From an uncultured Desulfovibrio sp. (GTDB taxonomy: Bacteria > Desulfobacterota > Desulfovibrionia > Desulfovibrionales > Desulfovibrionaceae): a stretch of DNA of 64,000 nt. The stretch covers positions 42,993 through 106,992 of the forward strand of contig NZ_CALUYG010000002.1 in the NCBI RefSeq assembly GCF_944324935.1. The letters run 5' to 3'. Numbering within the stretch: the first letter of the stretch is position 1; the number at the start of each line of letters is the position of its first letter. Under the pieces are notes generated by a model. It had not been told where the DNA came from, did no database searches, and worked only from the letters and a program-made list of their open reading frames with translations. Below, piece after piece: positions 43,001-52,927 of the stretch. The translations under genes and the position numbers were made by a program.

Positions 43001-43117
43001 CGGCAGGCGCGGGTCCGCAAACCGCGCTTCCCGCCCCGGCAACAGGCGGTGCGTCCGTATCTGGCCGGCAAAGCGCGGCGATGCCAGCAGCTTCTCGATA
43101 TACTCGCCCACGGACAC
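40079..43117 (-). CDS. Fusion of MrfA/Hrq1-type superfamily 2 helicase with MrfB/YprB-type RNase H-like exonuclease
   Basis: A 1012-residue protein. N-terminal helicase: Walker A ATPTASGKS (76-84), DEAH box VVVDEAH (187-192), and LQRGGRVGRA. A DUF1998/MZB zinc site, CPCEDGCPSCVHSPKCGSGN, lies near 718-737. A Gly/Ala-rich linker (about 765-830) leads to a C-terminal exonuclease domain of the PF13482 type with DEDDy residues: VVLDVETRR (Asp, Glu), GFNSFRFDYAVL (Asp), YCRKDVDVTRR (Tyr-x3-Asp). In Bacillus, MrfA and MrfB are separate proteins that repair mitomycin C damage together. GTG start at 43117 with GGAGG seven bases upstream; 3 bp after the acetyltransferase stop. Confidence 0.88.
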   Translation of the reverse strand: MSVGEYIEKLLASPRFAGQIRTHRLLPGREARFADPRLPWPAAVRRLLEARGMARLYAHQALATDYVRSGRSVVVATPTASGKSLVYHLPVLERSLQDPEARALYLFPLKALAQDQLSSFNSLCALWPEISRPRAALYDGDTSEHFRRKIRRDPPQVLISNPEMLHLAVLPHHEQWAAFLAGLSHVVVDEAHTYRGVFGAHMAQVFRRLNRLAGRYGARPTYIFCTATVGNPGELAAALCGADEASGLSAPVVVDGTGAPQGPRHVVFIDPEQSPSTAAIDLLKAALARELRTIVYCRSRRMTELISLWAGSLHGAYAGKIAAYRAGYLPEERRDIEARMASGELLAVVSTSALELGIDIGGLDVCILVGYPGTVMATLQRGGRVGRAQQESAVLLVAGEDALDQYFMRHPDDFFSRPPEKAVVNPDNEVILARHLECAAAEMPVREGEAWLRQPAAREAVRQLERTGELLRSAEGDQWLAARKRPQRLVDLRGAGQSCVIEDTEGRPIGTVDGWRVWRETHPGAVYLHQGKSYVVQELDTERGRVLARPEKVGWFTRVRGRKSTDILEETERRPLGRGMVCRGRLRIMDQVTGYEKRSTSGNRLLTIVPLDAPPHVFETEGLWYVFPDSTRLRLEEAFVHFMGAIHALEHAAIGLLPLLVMADRNDFGGISIPLHPQTGLPGVFIYDGLPGGAGLTRQAFPQAGELLRLSREAIASCPCEDGCPSCVHSPKCGSGNRPISKAGAVALVDDVLAPGGEAEGEALVREWRCSPAPARGPAGAAGEAGTGGMRPMERGGSGPADGQTDRPDMVELADAAERATGPDAAADLSEEGVPPFVVLDVETRRSAAEVGGWHRAGDMGVSVAVLYDSRDGRFHTYRQEELAACFERLRDAPLVVGFNSFRFDYAVLQPFAGFSLKDLPGLDLLQCLQERLHYRVSLDNVAQATLDEGKSADGLQALRWWKEGRVEEIAAYCRKDVDVTRRVYLFGWKNGYLLFRNKAGQRVRVPVDLRR

Positions 43118-43120
43118 GGG

Positions 43121-43915
43121 CTATCCTCCGGCCGGTCCACCCGTTTCGCCCGTCTCCGGTGTCGCGCCGTCACCGCGCAGACTGTTGGCCGCATGCCCCA
43201 CATCCACGGATTCGCTCAACCCCTCTTCCGGCGGCACGCACAGCCCCGCCGCCTCGCAGGGCGTCAAACGGCGCACCACCCGCGCGGGCGCGCCCGCCGC
43301 CACGCACAGGGGCGGCACGTCCCGCGTCACCACGCTGCCAGCGCCGATGATGGCCCCGTGCCCGATGGTGACGCCCTTCAGCACCATGCAGCCCATGCCC
43401 AGCCAGGCGTGATCGCCTATCTCCACCGGCGCGTCATGTTCCAGCCCCGGATCGACGCAACGCCGCTCCGGCGGCCACGGCGCATGGAAATCCGAATCCA
43501 CCACGATGCAGTTGGGCGCAAGCATGACCTGCCGCCCCAGCCTGATGCAGGTGGACCGCGCCGTCAGCGCCGCGCCGGTGAGCTGGCAGCCCTCCCCCAG
43601 CACGATCCGCGCGCCGGGCCCGAACGTCCGCAGACGGCACGGCGCCAGCACCGTAGCCGCCGTGGCCCGCCGCCACGAGGAAATGAAGCTGCACCCCGCG
43701 CCGATCTCGATGCTGCTGCCCGGCCAGCGCATGAGCCCCACCGGACCGTGCGCGCTCACGCCCGCCCCCGTGCGGACCCCGAGACAACGCGCCTTGCAGC
43801 GCAGCCGCAGCGTCCCCAGCAACCGGCCGCCATCCTGCATGATCCGCAGGCTCGCGTAACTGATGATATTGGCGGGCGTCAGCCCCCGCTCCCGGATCTT
43901 GCGCCAAAGGCTCAT
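43121..43915 (-). CDS. Left-handed beta-helix acyl/acetyltransferase (WcaF/LacA-like)
   Basis: A 264-residue hexapeptide-repeat transferase. The C-terminal active region is clear: VVDSDFHAPWPPERR, DHAWLGMGCMVLKGVTIG, GAIIGAGSVVTRDVPP and AAGAPARVVRRL. Such enzymes acetylate sugars or related polar groups using acetyl-CoA. The N-terminal 60 residues are basic and may face the membrane. AGAGGAG precedes the ATG. It is 3 bp ahead of the helicase-exonuclease gene and likely in the same transcript, but no functional link is apparent. Confidence 0.87.
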   Translation of the reverse strand: MSLWRKIRERGLTPANIISYASLRIMQDGGRLLGTLRLRCKARCLGVRTGAGVSAHGPVGLMRWPGSSIEIGAGCSFISSWRRATAATVLAPCRLRTFGPGARIVLGEGCQLTGAALTARSTCIRLGRQVMLAPNCIVVDSDFHAPWPPERRCVDPGLEHDAPVEIGDHAWLGMGCMVLKGVTIGHGAIIGAGSVVTRDVPPLCVAAGAPARVVRRLTPCEAAGLCVPPEEGLSESVDVGHAANSLRGDGATPETGETGGPAGG

Positions 43916-43980
43916 TCGGGCTCCTCTTTTGCTTGGGGGGAGGGGATGTTGGGCGAGGGGGAGAGGGGCCCCTTTTGAGA

Positions 43981-44025
43981 CAGATTGTCAAACGAAAGTT
44001 GACACAAAGAAAACCCCGTCTTCCC
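43981..44025 (-). repeat. 45-bp duplicated element, copy 2
   Basis: Matches 28392-28436 at 44 of 45 bases. The single change turns the minus-strand stem GAAGAC/GTCTTC into GAAGAC/GTTTTC, which still pairs through G-U, while the plus-strand stem would be broken by an A-C mismatch. It lies about 145 bp after the gatA stop on the same strand, a second case downstream of a minus-strand operon. Confidence 0.75.
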
Positions 44026-44064
44026 CCATTTTTTCCACAGTTGTCCTGTAACCGAACTTCTTGC

Positions 44065-44096
44065 GCGGGCGGTGGTCTATGAAGGCCACCGCCCGC
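44065..44096. other. Long perfect hairpin after gatA
   Basis: GCGGGCGGTGG and CCACCGCCCGC form an 11-bp stem around a 10-base loop, 74 bp downstream of the gatA stop. There is no T-run on either strand, so it is more likely an mRNA 3'-end stabiliser or extragenic palindrome than a terminator. Confidence 0.5.
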
Positions 44097-44169
44097 ACTT
44101 GCCGTACCAAAATGGCGGTCTATCCGCTTGTAATTGAAAAATTCCTTATAAACGATGGATCGCCTGCGC

Positions 44170-45645
44170 CTACAATCCGGCGGGGCTGCCTATGGCGGGG
44201 AGCACGGCTTCGAGGGCGGCGCCGATGCGAAGCAGGGCGGCTTCGGAGAAGGGCAGGCCCATAAGCTGCATGCCGACGGGCAGACCGGAGTCCGCGCCGA
44301 GACCCACGGGCAGGGAGAGGCCCGGCAGGCCGGCGAGGTTGAGGGACAGGGTATAGGCGTCCATGAGATACATTTGCAGCGGGTCGTCGTTCTTGTGTCC
44401 GATCTTCCAGGCGGTCACCGGGGAGACGGGGCAGAAGAGGGCGTCGCACTGGCCGAGGGCGGCGTGGTATTCGTCGCGGATGAGGCGGCGGACCTGCGCG
44501 GCCTTGCGGTAGTAGGCGTCATAGTAGCCGGAGGAGAGCACATAGGTGCCCAGCATGATACGGCGTTTGACTTCCTGCCCGAAGCCTTCGCTGCGGGAGC
44601 GGAAGTAGAGTTCTTCCAGGTTCTCCACGTTTTCGGCACGGCGACCGTAGCGCACGCCGTCGAAGCGGGCGAGGTTGGACGAGGCCTCGGCCATGGCGAT
44701 GATGTAGTAAGTGGCGATGGCCGCGTGGGTATGGGGCAGACTCACGTCCACGATGTCGGCCCCGGCGGCGCGGGCGGCCTCAATGGCCTTGTTGCAGGCC
44801 GTGCGGACTTCGGGGGCAAGGCCGTCGCCGTAGAATTCGCGGGGCAGGCCGAGGCGCACGCCGTCGAGGCTGGCGGCGCGCCGTCCGGTGCGGGCGGCAT
44901 CCAGATAGTCGTCGAGAGGCGCGGGGGCGCAGGTGGTGTCGCGTTCATCGTAGCCGGCGATGACGGAGAGGACGCGGGCGCAGTCCTCCACGCTGCGGGC
45001 CAGGGGGCCGACCTGATCCAGAGAGGATCCGTAGGCGATGAGACCGTAGCGGGAGACGCGGCCGTAGGTGGGCTTGAGGCCCACGCAGCCGCAGAGGGCG
45101 GCGGGCTGGCGGATGGAACCGCCGGTATCCGAGCCGAGGGAGGCAAAGCACTGGCCGGCGGCCACGGAAGCGGCGGAGCCGCCGCTGGAGCCGCCGGGCA
45201 CGCACTGGGGATCCCAGGGATTGCGGCTGGGCTTGCAGGCCGAGTTTTCCGTGCCGGAGCCCATAGCGAATTCATCCAGGTTGTTCTTGCCGAGGATGAC
45301 GGCCCCGGCCTGCTTGAGGCGTTCCACCACAAAGGCGTCGTAGATGGGCATGAAGCCCTCGAGGATGCGGGAACCGGCGGTGGTGGGCATGCCCTTGGTG
45401 GAAAGGGCGTCCTTGACGGTGACGGGGATGCCCCAGAGGGGCTTGGACGTATCCGGCCCCTGAGCGTCCAGGGCGCGGGCGCTGGCCAGGGCGTTTTCGG
45501 CATCGACATGGAGCAGGGCGTCCACCACGGGTTCCGTGGCGGCGATGCGGTCAAGGCAGGCCTGGGTAGCCTGCTCGGCGGTCATGCGGCGGGTATGCAG
45601 GGCGTCCAGGGCGTCGCCCAGGCTGAGGGAGCAGAAATCGGTCAT
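44170..45645 (-). CDS. gatA: Asp-tRNA(Asn)/Glu-tRNA(Gln) amidotransferase subunit A
   Basis: The amidase subunit, 491 residues, that makes ammonia from glutamine for charging Gln- or Asn-tRNA. The Ser-Ser-Lys triad is visible: Lys in [12 protein letters not shown], cis-Ser in [15 protein letters not shown], nucleophile Ser in [18 protein letters not shown] precedes the ATG; gatC ends 12 bp upstream. gatB is not in the window. Confidence 0.96.
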   Translation of the reverse strand: MTDFCSLSLGDALDALHTRRMTAEQATQACLDRIAATEPVVDALLHVDAENALASARALDAQGPDTSKPLWGIPVTVKDALSTKGMPTTAGSRILEGFMPIYDAFVVERLKQAGAVILGKNNLDEFAMGSGTENSACKPSRNPWDPQCVPGGSSGGSAASVAAGQCFASLGSDTGGSIRQPAALCGCVGLKPTYGRVSRYGLIAYGSSLDQVGPLARSVEDCARVLSVIAGYDERDTTCAPAPLDDYLDAARTGRRAASLDGVRLGLPREFYGDGLAPEVRTACNKAIEAARAAGADIVDVSLPHTHAAIATYYIIAMAEASSNLARFDGVRYGRRAENVENLEELYFRSRSEGFGQEVKRRIMLGTYVLSSGYYDAYYRKAAQVRRLIRDEYHAALGQCDALFCPVSPVTAWKIGHKNDDPLQMYLMDAYTLSLNLAGLPGLSLPVGLGADSGLPVGMQLMGLPFSEAALLRIGAALEAVLPAIGSPAGL

Positions 45646-45657
45646 GGGGCTTCTCCG

Positions 45658-45951
45658 TTAGACGATGCGCGGCACCACAAAGTATTCCCCGTCGCCATGC
45701 GGGGCGTTGGCCAGGACGGCCTCCCGGCTGCGGACGTGCCGGGCCTCGTCTTCGCGGGGGATGCCCTCATGCTGCACAGGGCTGTACAGCGGCTCGACGC
45801 CGGTGGTGTCCACTTCGGCGAGCACATCCATGTAGGCCAGGATATCGCCGAACTGACGGGCGAAAAGGGCCTGCTCATCGGGGGAGACATACAGGCGCGA
45901 CAGCGTGGCCATGTGGGCCACGTCAGCCTGCGAGATGGTTTTTTCGGACAT
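45658..45951 (-). CDS. gatC: Asp-tRNA(Asn)/Glu-tRNA(Gln) amidotransferase subunit C
   Basis: A 97-residue GatC with the expected start VAHMATLSRLYVSPDEQALF and the later TTGVEPLYSPVQ. It wraps around GatA and GatB and helps fold the complex. AAGGAAA precedes the ATG, and gatA follows after 12 bp. A hairpin between it and the LppC-like gene suggests that gatCA has its own transcription start or regulated read-through. Confidence 0.95.
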   Translation of the reverse strand: MSEKTISQADVAHMATLSRLYVSPDEQALFARQFGDILAYMDVLAEVDTTGVEPLYSPVQHEGIPREDEARHVRSREAVLANAPHGDGEYFVVPRIV

Positions 45952-45969
45952 GTGGTTTCCTTTGGGCTT

Positions 45970-46001
45970 GAAACGGTCGGACGCGGCGGGGCCGCGTCCG
46001 A
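45970..46001 (-). terminator. Hairpin between the LppC-like gene and gatC, possible terminator
   Basis: On the minus strand TCGGACGCGGC pairs perfectly over 11 bp with GCCGCGTCCGA around CCC, followed by CCGTTTC. The T-run is short. It lies 15 bp after the LppC-like stop. Confidence 0.5.
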
Positions 46002-46016
46002 TGGAGGGGACTGATG

Positions 46017-47405
46017 TTACCTGGCCGATCCGGGCAGCCGTAATTTGTAGGAGGGCCGCGGCGTGGTGCCGATGGGCTGCTGTGCCGGCTGGATGATGGA
46101 CTGGCCGCTGGCGTCCACCTGGACAGGCTGACCGGCCTGCGCGCCGGGCTGAACACCGGGCGCAAGGGGATTGCCCTGGGCGTCCACGCCGGGCAGTCCC
46201 TGCATGCGCAGGGCGGCGCGTTCAAGGACAGCCTGCCGGGTGGCCTTGTAGTCATCCAGCGAAAGCGGCTTCATGCCGTTGGCGGCGGGCTGGAAAAGAT
46301 AGAGCTGCTGATGGGCTATGCCGTTGCCGTCCCATTTGATGGGGGCCATGCCCCAGACCATGCGCAGCCGGGCGCAGGCGGCGGTGACGTCCGGGCTTGG
46401 GGGGCGCTTGGCAAAGCCGAGCTGAACGGAAAAGCGGGCGAAGTCATAGCCCAGCGCGGTCCAGAAATCATGCCCGGCCCCTTGCAGGGCCTTGGGGGCG
46501 CGAGCCTGGTTCCAGGCGCCGGGGAAGACGGCAAGGGCGAAACGTTCCGTATCGACGATGCTCTTGCCGGAGAGGCCCTGTTCCCAGAGGGTGGTCCCCA
46601 TGAGGACGAGCCTGTCCTCGCCATTATAGGCGAGGGCGGTGGTCAGCATGGGCATATTGCGCCAGGAATCCGGCAGGAAAAGGGCTTCGAAGGCGGTTTG
46701 CGGAATGGGGGTGGCGTTGCTGCCCGTCTGCTCCTGAGTCGGATTGATGAGCGGCGTGACGGCGTTGACCCAGGAATTGGGATTGCCGGCATCGTAGGAG
46801 GCCTTCTGGAGGCTGAGGCCGCGCTTGGCGAGCGTCCGCTCCATGAGGCCGGTCATGCGCAGGGCGAAGGCGTCGCTGGGATGGAAGGCCCCGAAGGTGG
46901 AGATGCCCATGCCGTCGATGGCAAAGGTCAGCAGGGCATCGATCTGGTCCTGAGGGCTGGGGAAGAATCGCCAGGCCTGGACGCCTTCCTCCCCGTCATC
47001 CAGCGAGGGCATGAAGGTGAAGAAGGCCCGTTTTTGCAGCGCGCCCGCCTGTCTGGCGTTGGCATAGACGGGGGCTTGCAGGGGGCCGCCCACCACGGCG
47101 CAGCTTTCGGGCAAAGCATCCAGCTTGACCAGCCAGTCGGCGGCGCTGGTATTGAGCTGCTCCAGGCGGGCATCGATGCCGTTGGTCTTCATCTCCTGCA
47201 CCGCAACGGTCGCGCCGCGGCGGATCTTGTTGGCTATGCCCGCATAGGGGCCGCTCGACGGCAGGGCCAGGACGATGCAGGGGCCCTGCTTGACGGCGGG
47301 TTTGGGTTCTTCCCTGCCGCTCATGGAGGGAAATTTGCAGCCGCTCAGGGCAAGGCAGAGGAGGATGAGAAGTCCGGCGGAAAAAAGAGGACGCGGCAAA
47401 GTCAT
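46017..47405 (-). CDS. LppC/LpoA-like lipoprotein (penicillin-binding protein activator type)
   Basis: A 462-residue lipoprotein with lipobox ALSGC (residues about 20-24). The body looks like a type I periplasmic binding fold: IVLALPSSGPYAGIANKIRR, CAVVGGPLQAPVYANARQAG, FFTFMPSLDDGEEGV and FDFWTALGYDFARF-like segment near the C-terminus. This matches the LppC/LpoA C-terminal domain, which activates peptidoglycan synthases in other bacteria; here the TPR-like N-terminal domain is absent. The tail is Gln/Pro-rich. The ATG at 47405 lacks a strong Shine-Dalgarno. Confidence 0.75.
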   Translation of the reverse strand: MTLPRPLFSAGLLILLCLALSGCKFPSMSGREEPKPAVKQGPCIVLALPSSGPYAGIANKIRRGATVAVQEMKTNGIDARLEQLNTSAADWLVKLDALPESCAVVGGPLQAPVYANARQAGALQKRAFFTFMPSLDDGEEGVQAWRFFPSPQDQIDALLTFAIDGMGISTFGAFHPSDAFALRMTGLMERTLAKRGLSLQKASYDAGNPNSWVNAVTPLINPTQEQTGSNATPIPQTAFEALFLPDSWRNMPMLTTALAYNGEDRLVLMGTTLWEQGLSGKSIVDTERFALAVFPGAWNQARAPKALQGAGHDFWTALGYDFARFSVQLGFAKRPPSPDVTAACARLRMVWGMAPIKWDGNGIAHQQLYLFQPAANGMKPLSLDDYKATRQAVLERAALRMQGLPGVDAQGNPLAPGVQPGAQAGQPVQVDASGQSIIQPAQQPIGTTPRPSYKLRLPGSAR

Positions 47406-47525
47406 GGGTAGTTTCCCGGCGTTAGAAAAAGGAACGAAGCATGTCGCCCAGCGGGCATGCCCGCATGAGGCCAAGAGGGGCGGAATCCGTGGAGGATGCC
47501 GCCCTGTTTGTGTCAGCCAGATGCG

Positions 47526-47750
47526 CTATGGCCGATGGACCGGCCTGTCGGGACGCGAATCAGGACGTGCCGCCGGCGGCGGGCCGGGTTTGTGATCCGG
47601 CCGGAATGCGGGCCTGTTGTCCGGCGGCGGACGGTGCCCGGGCGGCGGGCGGTGCCGCGAATCATAGTCGTCATGGTAAGAGCCGTTGACGCAGGCTCCG
47701 GTCAGCAGAAACACCGACGCGAGCAGCGAGAAAAGCAGCAGTTTTTTCAT
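47526..47750 (-). CDS. Small proline/arginine/histidine-rich lipoprotein of unknown function
   Basis: A 74-residue product. MKKLLLFSLLASVFLLTGAC is a lipoprotein signal with lipobox LTGAC; the mature part is unstructured and repetitive, with three RPPP or RPDxRP-like units (RHRPPPGHRPPPDNRP). GGGAGGG three bases before the ATG supports expression. No family recognised. A metal-binding or envelope-spacer role is possible from the His and Pro content, but that is speculation. Confidence 0.7.
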   Translation of the reverse strand: MKKLLLFSLLASVFLLTGACVNGSYHDDYDSRHRPPPGHRPPPDNRPAFRPDHKPGPPPAARPDSRPDRPVHRP

Positions 47751-47883
47751 GTTCCCTCCCGAGGGATAGCTGTTCCCGCCCAGAATAATACAGGCCGCGG
47801 CATGAGGCAAGCCTTGCCGCGCGGGCGGGCGGCGCGGGAGGGGAGAGAAAAGCTGGAGGCATGTGCGGAAAGCGCGGGAACCC

Positions 47884-47909
47884 AAAAAGGCGGGCCGAAG
47901 CCCGCCTTT
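47884..47909 (-). terminator. Intrinsic terminator of dnaK
   Basis: On the minus strand AAAGGCGGGC pairs with GCCCGCCTTT around TTCG, ending in a run of T. It lies about 35 bp after the dnaK stop. Confidence 0.88.
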
Positions 47910-47942
47910 GGCACAGACGCTGACGCTCGTGCGTCGGGAGGA

Positions 47943-49865
<1,923 letters not shown>

Positions 49866-50099
49866 ATCTGAATCCTCCCAGCGGAAAAAACTCGTAGCAT
49901 GACCGGGGGCGAGGCCTCATCCGGGCGTGAGGCAAAGGTAAGTCCTTCCCGGCAATCGTCCAGAGGGAGGAGGAAAATTTTTTTTGAAAATTCCGTTCGT
50001 CCGTTGACCTTGCCGGAGGATGGGCGTAGTGAAATATTGAACAAAAACTCCGCGGCGTGCGGGGATGTTGCGTACCTGTTTTTATCCAAGGGAGGAGCT

Positions 50100-50927
50100 A
50101 TGGATTTCAGCAGAAGGCAACTTATGATGGGGCTTGGCGGCCTGGCGGCCGGAACGGCGCTTTCGGGCATGGCGGCAACGGCCGTGGCGGCGTCGGAAAA
50201 GATGAAGCGCTTCGCGCAGACCGGCGGCGATTTCAGCTGGACGCCGCACAAGCTGGACCCCAGGGAATGTTCCGCCGTGGCCTATGAAGGTTACTGGTAC
50301 AAGGGCTATGCCTGTGGTTACGGCTCCTTTTACAGCATCGTGGGCCTGCTGGCCGAAAAATACGGCGCGCCGTACAGCCAGTTCCCCTTCTCCATGCTGG
50401 AAGCCAACAAGGGCGGCATTTCCGACTGGGGCACCATCTGCGGCGCGCTCTATGGCGCCGCGGCGGCCTTTGCCCTGTTCTGGGGACGTGACGAGCGCAC
50501 GCCCATGGTGAATGAGCTCTACCGCTGGTATGAGACCACCAAGCTGCCCATCTACCAGCCCGGCGACGCGGCCAAGGGAGTGAAGGGCGAGCTGCCGCAA
50601 AGCGCGTCACAGTCCGTGCTCTGCCACATCTCCGTGTCCAAGTGGTGTTATGCCAACAAGATCGAGGCCACCAGCAAGAAGCGCAACGAGCGTTGCGGGC
50701 GTCTCACGGCCGACGTGGCCGGCAAGGCCGCCGAGATCTTCAATGCCAAGATCGATCAGGGCAAGAATTTCAAGGGCGCTCTTGCCAAGCAGGAAGCCGT
50801 GGAAACCTGCGGGGCCTGTCACCAGACCAAGGGCAACGAGGCCAACTGGGCCAAGGGCGTTATGGACTGCACCCCCTGCCACAACGGCAGCGAGGCGCTG
50901 GCCAACAAGTTCAAGGATCATCCCTGA
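50100..50927 (+). CDS. Split-Soret cytochrome c (diheme), Tat-exported
   Basis: A 275-residue periplasmic c-type cytochrome known chiefly from Desulfovibrio. A Tat signal is present (DFSRRQLMMGLGGLAAGTAL). Two heme motifs sit near the C-terminus, CGACH (about residue 237) and CTPCH (about 257). The rest includes YWYKGYACGYGSFYSIVGLL and an extra CHISVSKWC. Family members dimerise with hemes close together, and the role is still unsettled, with nitrate growth and oxidative stress both proposed. Start at 50100 with GGGAGGAG upstream; a longer reading from 49899 would disrupt the signal. Confidence 0.92.
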   Translation: MDFSRRQLMMGLGGLAAGTALSGMAATAVAASEKMKRFAQTGGDFSWTPHKLDPRECSAVAYEGYWYKGYACGYGSFYSIVGLLAEKYGAPYSQFPFSMLEANKGGISDWGTICGALYGAAAAFALFWGRDERTPMVNELYRWYETTKLPIYQPGDAAKGVKGELPQSASQSVLCHISVSKWCYANKIEATSKKRNERCGRLTADVAGKAAEIFNAKIDQGKNFKGALAKQEAVETCGACHQTKGNEANWAKGVMDCTPCHNGSEALANKFKDHP

Positions 50928-51272
50928 GCAGGCGGGACGGGCGTCGAACGCCCGCCAGCAGCATCTGTTACGGCGGCATCCGGGCAACCGGGGCCGCCGT
51001 GTTTTTTCCCGTCAGGTCCGCAGCGCATGCGGAGGCGGCCGGCTGGCGGATCCTCCCCGTACATGCCGGGCCGGGATGGAGCGGGGATACGCTCTGCCCG
51101 CCTTCGCGGGTCAGCGGTCCGCCCCTTTTGCCTGCTGCGTACGGGAGGGGCGGCGCACGACGGCGTTGTCGGGCGGCATGCCATGTATTTCGGCCCGGGG
51201 GAGGCGTCGCGGGGCGATCCTGGCCCCGTCGGCATCCTTGGGCCGGTTCCGGGCGTTGTCCGCCGCGCAATG

Positions 51273-51297
51273 AAAAACCGCCCCGAAGGGCGGTTTT
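51273..51297 (-). terminator. Intrinsic terminator of the membrane chemoreceptor
   Basis: On the minus strand AAAACCGCCC pairs with GGGCGGTTTT around TTCG and ends in five T, 25 bp after the stop. The A-run on the other side means it can also work on the plus strand. Confidence 0.85.
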
Positions 51298-51322
51298 ACG
51301 GCGAAAAGGGCCGGATGCGGCG

Positions 51323-52885
51323 TCAGCGACGCAGGCTGGTGATCTCGGAGGCGGCTTCCTCGGCTTCCTTGCCCACCTGGGCACGGATGCCCTCCAGCAC
51401 TCTCTGGATGGCGTGGGCCTGTTCGGCCAGCATGTTCACCGTGCCGCTGGCCGTCACCATGCTTTGCGAGATGGTCCCGCCAAGGACGTTGACTTCGGAG
51501 ATGGCGCGGGCGATCTCTTCCGAGGCGGCGGACTGCTGGGTGGCCGCCGCGGCAATGGCCTGTACCTGCCGGCTGGAGTCTCCCGCCAGCGACTGGATCT
51601 GTTCCAGGGCCTGGCCGGAGGACTGGGCCATCTCCGCCACCTTTTCGATATCGCCCACCGCGGCTTCCACGGTGTCGGTGTTGCGGCGGGTCCCGGCCTG
51701 GACGGCGCTGATGGAGTCTTCCACTTCCTTGGTGGCGCTCATGGTCTTTTCCGCCAGCTTGCGCACTTCATCGGCCACCACGGCGAAGCCGCGCCCGGCT
51801 TCCCCGGCACGGGCGGCTTCGATGGCGGCATTGAGCGCCAGCAGGTTCGTCTGATCGGCGATGTCGCGGATGATGGTCAGCACGGCGCCGATGGCCCGGG
51901 CCTGTTCGTCCAGGTGCTCCATATCTTCCTTGATGCTCATGGAGCGCTGCTGCACGTTCTTCATGCCGCTGACGGTATTGCTCATAATGTCCATGCCGGT
52001 GTTGGCCTGCTTCTGCACGGAATCCGAGGCCTGGGCCGCGTCTTCGGCGTTCTTGGCCACTTCCAGTACGGTGGAATTCATTTCTTCCATGGCGGCGGAC
52101 GTTTCCGCCAGACGCGCGGAGGCGTGCTCCGCATCCTGGCGCACCTTGCCGACCTCTTCGGAAAGCGAATCCGTCATGGCGTTAAGCTTTTCCACCACAT
52201 CCTTGAGCTGCTCGACGGTATCCATGCGCGCCTTGCGGGAGGAGATGCCCGCCTCACGCTTGAGGCGCAGCTCTTCGGTCACGTCCTGGCTCAGCTCCAC
52301 ATGGCCGATGGTCTTTCCGGCGCGGTCCTTGAGGAATTCAAGACGAACGCGCATGGCATGGCCGTTGCTCAGAACATTGAGCAGCTCATGTTCGCCCTGG
52401 CGCAGGCGTTCGATGCCGCAATTGGGCGTATTGCAGGTGGAGCCGTTCTTGGCGGAACAATGCTGCCCCAGCACCTGCCGCATGTCCGTTTTCTGCATGG
52501 AGCGCAGGGCGGCCGTGTTGCAGAAGGTCCAGCGCATGTCCGTATCCGTGACGGAAATGCCGTAGGGGACGGTGTTGAGGATGCTTTCGTACCAGAAGGC
52601 CCGGTCTTCGCGGACCCTGATGTAATCGCGTATGTCGGCGATCAGCGGGTCTTCCGTACGGGGGGTCACATCCACCTCCCCGGGAGCTTCGGCAGCCTGA
52701 CGGAGAAGCGCATGGGCCGCGGCAAGCGGGGCCAGCATCCTGTGGATGAGGAAGCAGCCTGCAAGGAACAGGACAAGGGCCGTGGCGATGCCCGCCAGGG
52801 GGGCGGCAACGGCCAGCGATATGCCCGCCGTCAGGGCAAGGGCAACAAAAAGCAGGACGATCAGCTTGATACTCAGGGCTTGCAT
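51323..52885 (-). CDS. Membrane methyl-accepting chemotaxis protein with a cysteine-containing PAS domain
   Basis: A 520-residue receptor. Two hydrophobic segments near the N-terminus (about residues 8-27 and 31-49) leave almost no periplasmic part, so sensing is probably cytoplasmic. A PAS domain (about 95-215) contains [19 protein letters not shown], three Cys in a short loop, which could bind a metal or heme or respond to redox. The signalling tip [20 protein letters not shown] is followed by [23 protein letters not shown] precedes the ATG and a perfect sigma-28 promoter lies 43 bp upstream. Confidence 0.92.
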   Translation of the reverse strand: MQALSIKLIVLLFVALALTAGISLAVAAPLAGIATALVLFLAGCFLIHRMLAPLAAAHALLRQAAEAPGEVDVTPRTEDPLIADIRDYIRVREDRAFWYESILNTVPYGISVTDTDMRWTFCNTAALRSMQKTDMRQVLGQHCSAKNGSTCNTPNCGIERLRQGEHELLNVLSNGHAMRVRLEFLKDRAGKTIGHVELSQDVTEELRLKREAGISSRKARMDTVEQLKDVVEKLNAMTDSLSEEVGKVRQDAEHASARLAETSAAMEEMNSTVLEVAKNAEDAAQASDSVQKQANTGMDIMSNTVSGMKNVQQRSMSIKEDMEHLDEQARAIGAVLTIIRDIADQTNLLALNAAIEAARAGEAGRGFAVVADEVRKLAEKTMSATKEVEDSISAVQAGTRRNTDTVEAAVGDIEKVAEMAQSSGQALEQIQSLAGDSSRQVQAIAAAATQQSAASEEIARAISEVNVLGGTISQSMVTASGTVNMLAEQAHAIQRVLEGIRAQVGKEAEEAASEITSLRR

Positions 52886-52927
52886 GCTACGCCTCCGAAA
52901 GCCAGAGGTGAAAAAGGTCGATAAGTT

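Noticed and set aside
40316-43978. A 1220-codon open frame on the plus strand, antisense to the helicase-exonuclease gene
   Set aside because: GC-rich third positions keep antisense frames open here. The opposite strand has clear helicase and nuclease motifs, and this frame shows no recognisable domain and a His/Arg/Pro-rich composition.
49866-50099. CIRCE element or sigma-32 promoter for dnaK
   Set aside because: No TTAGCACTC-type inverted repeat and no convincing heat-shock -35/-10 pair were found in the gap.
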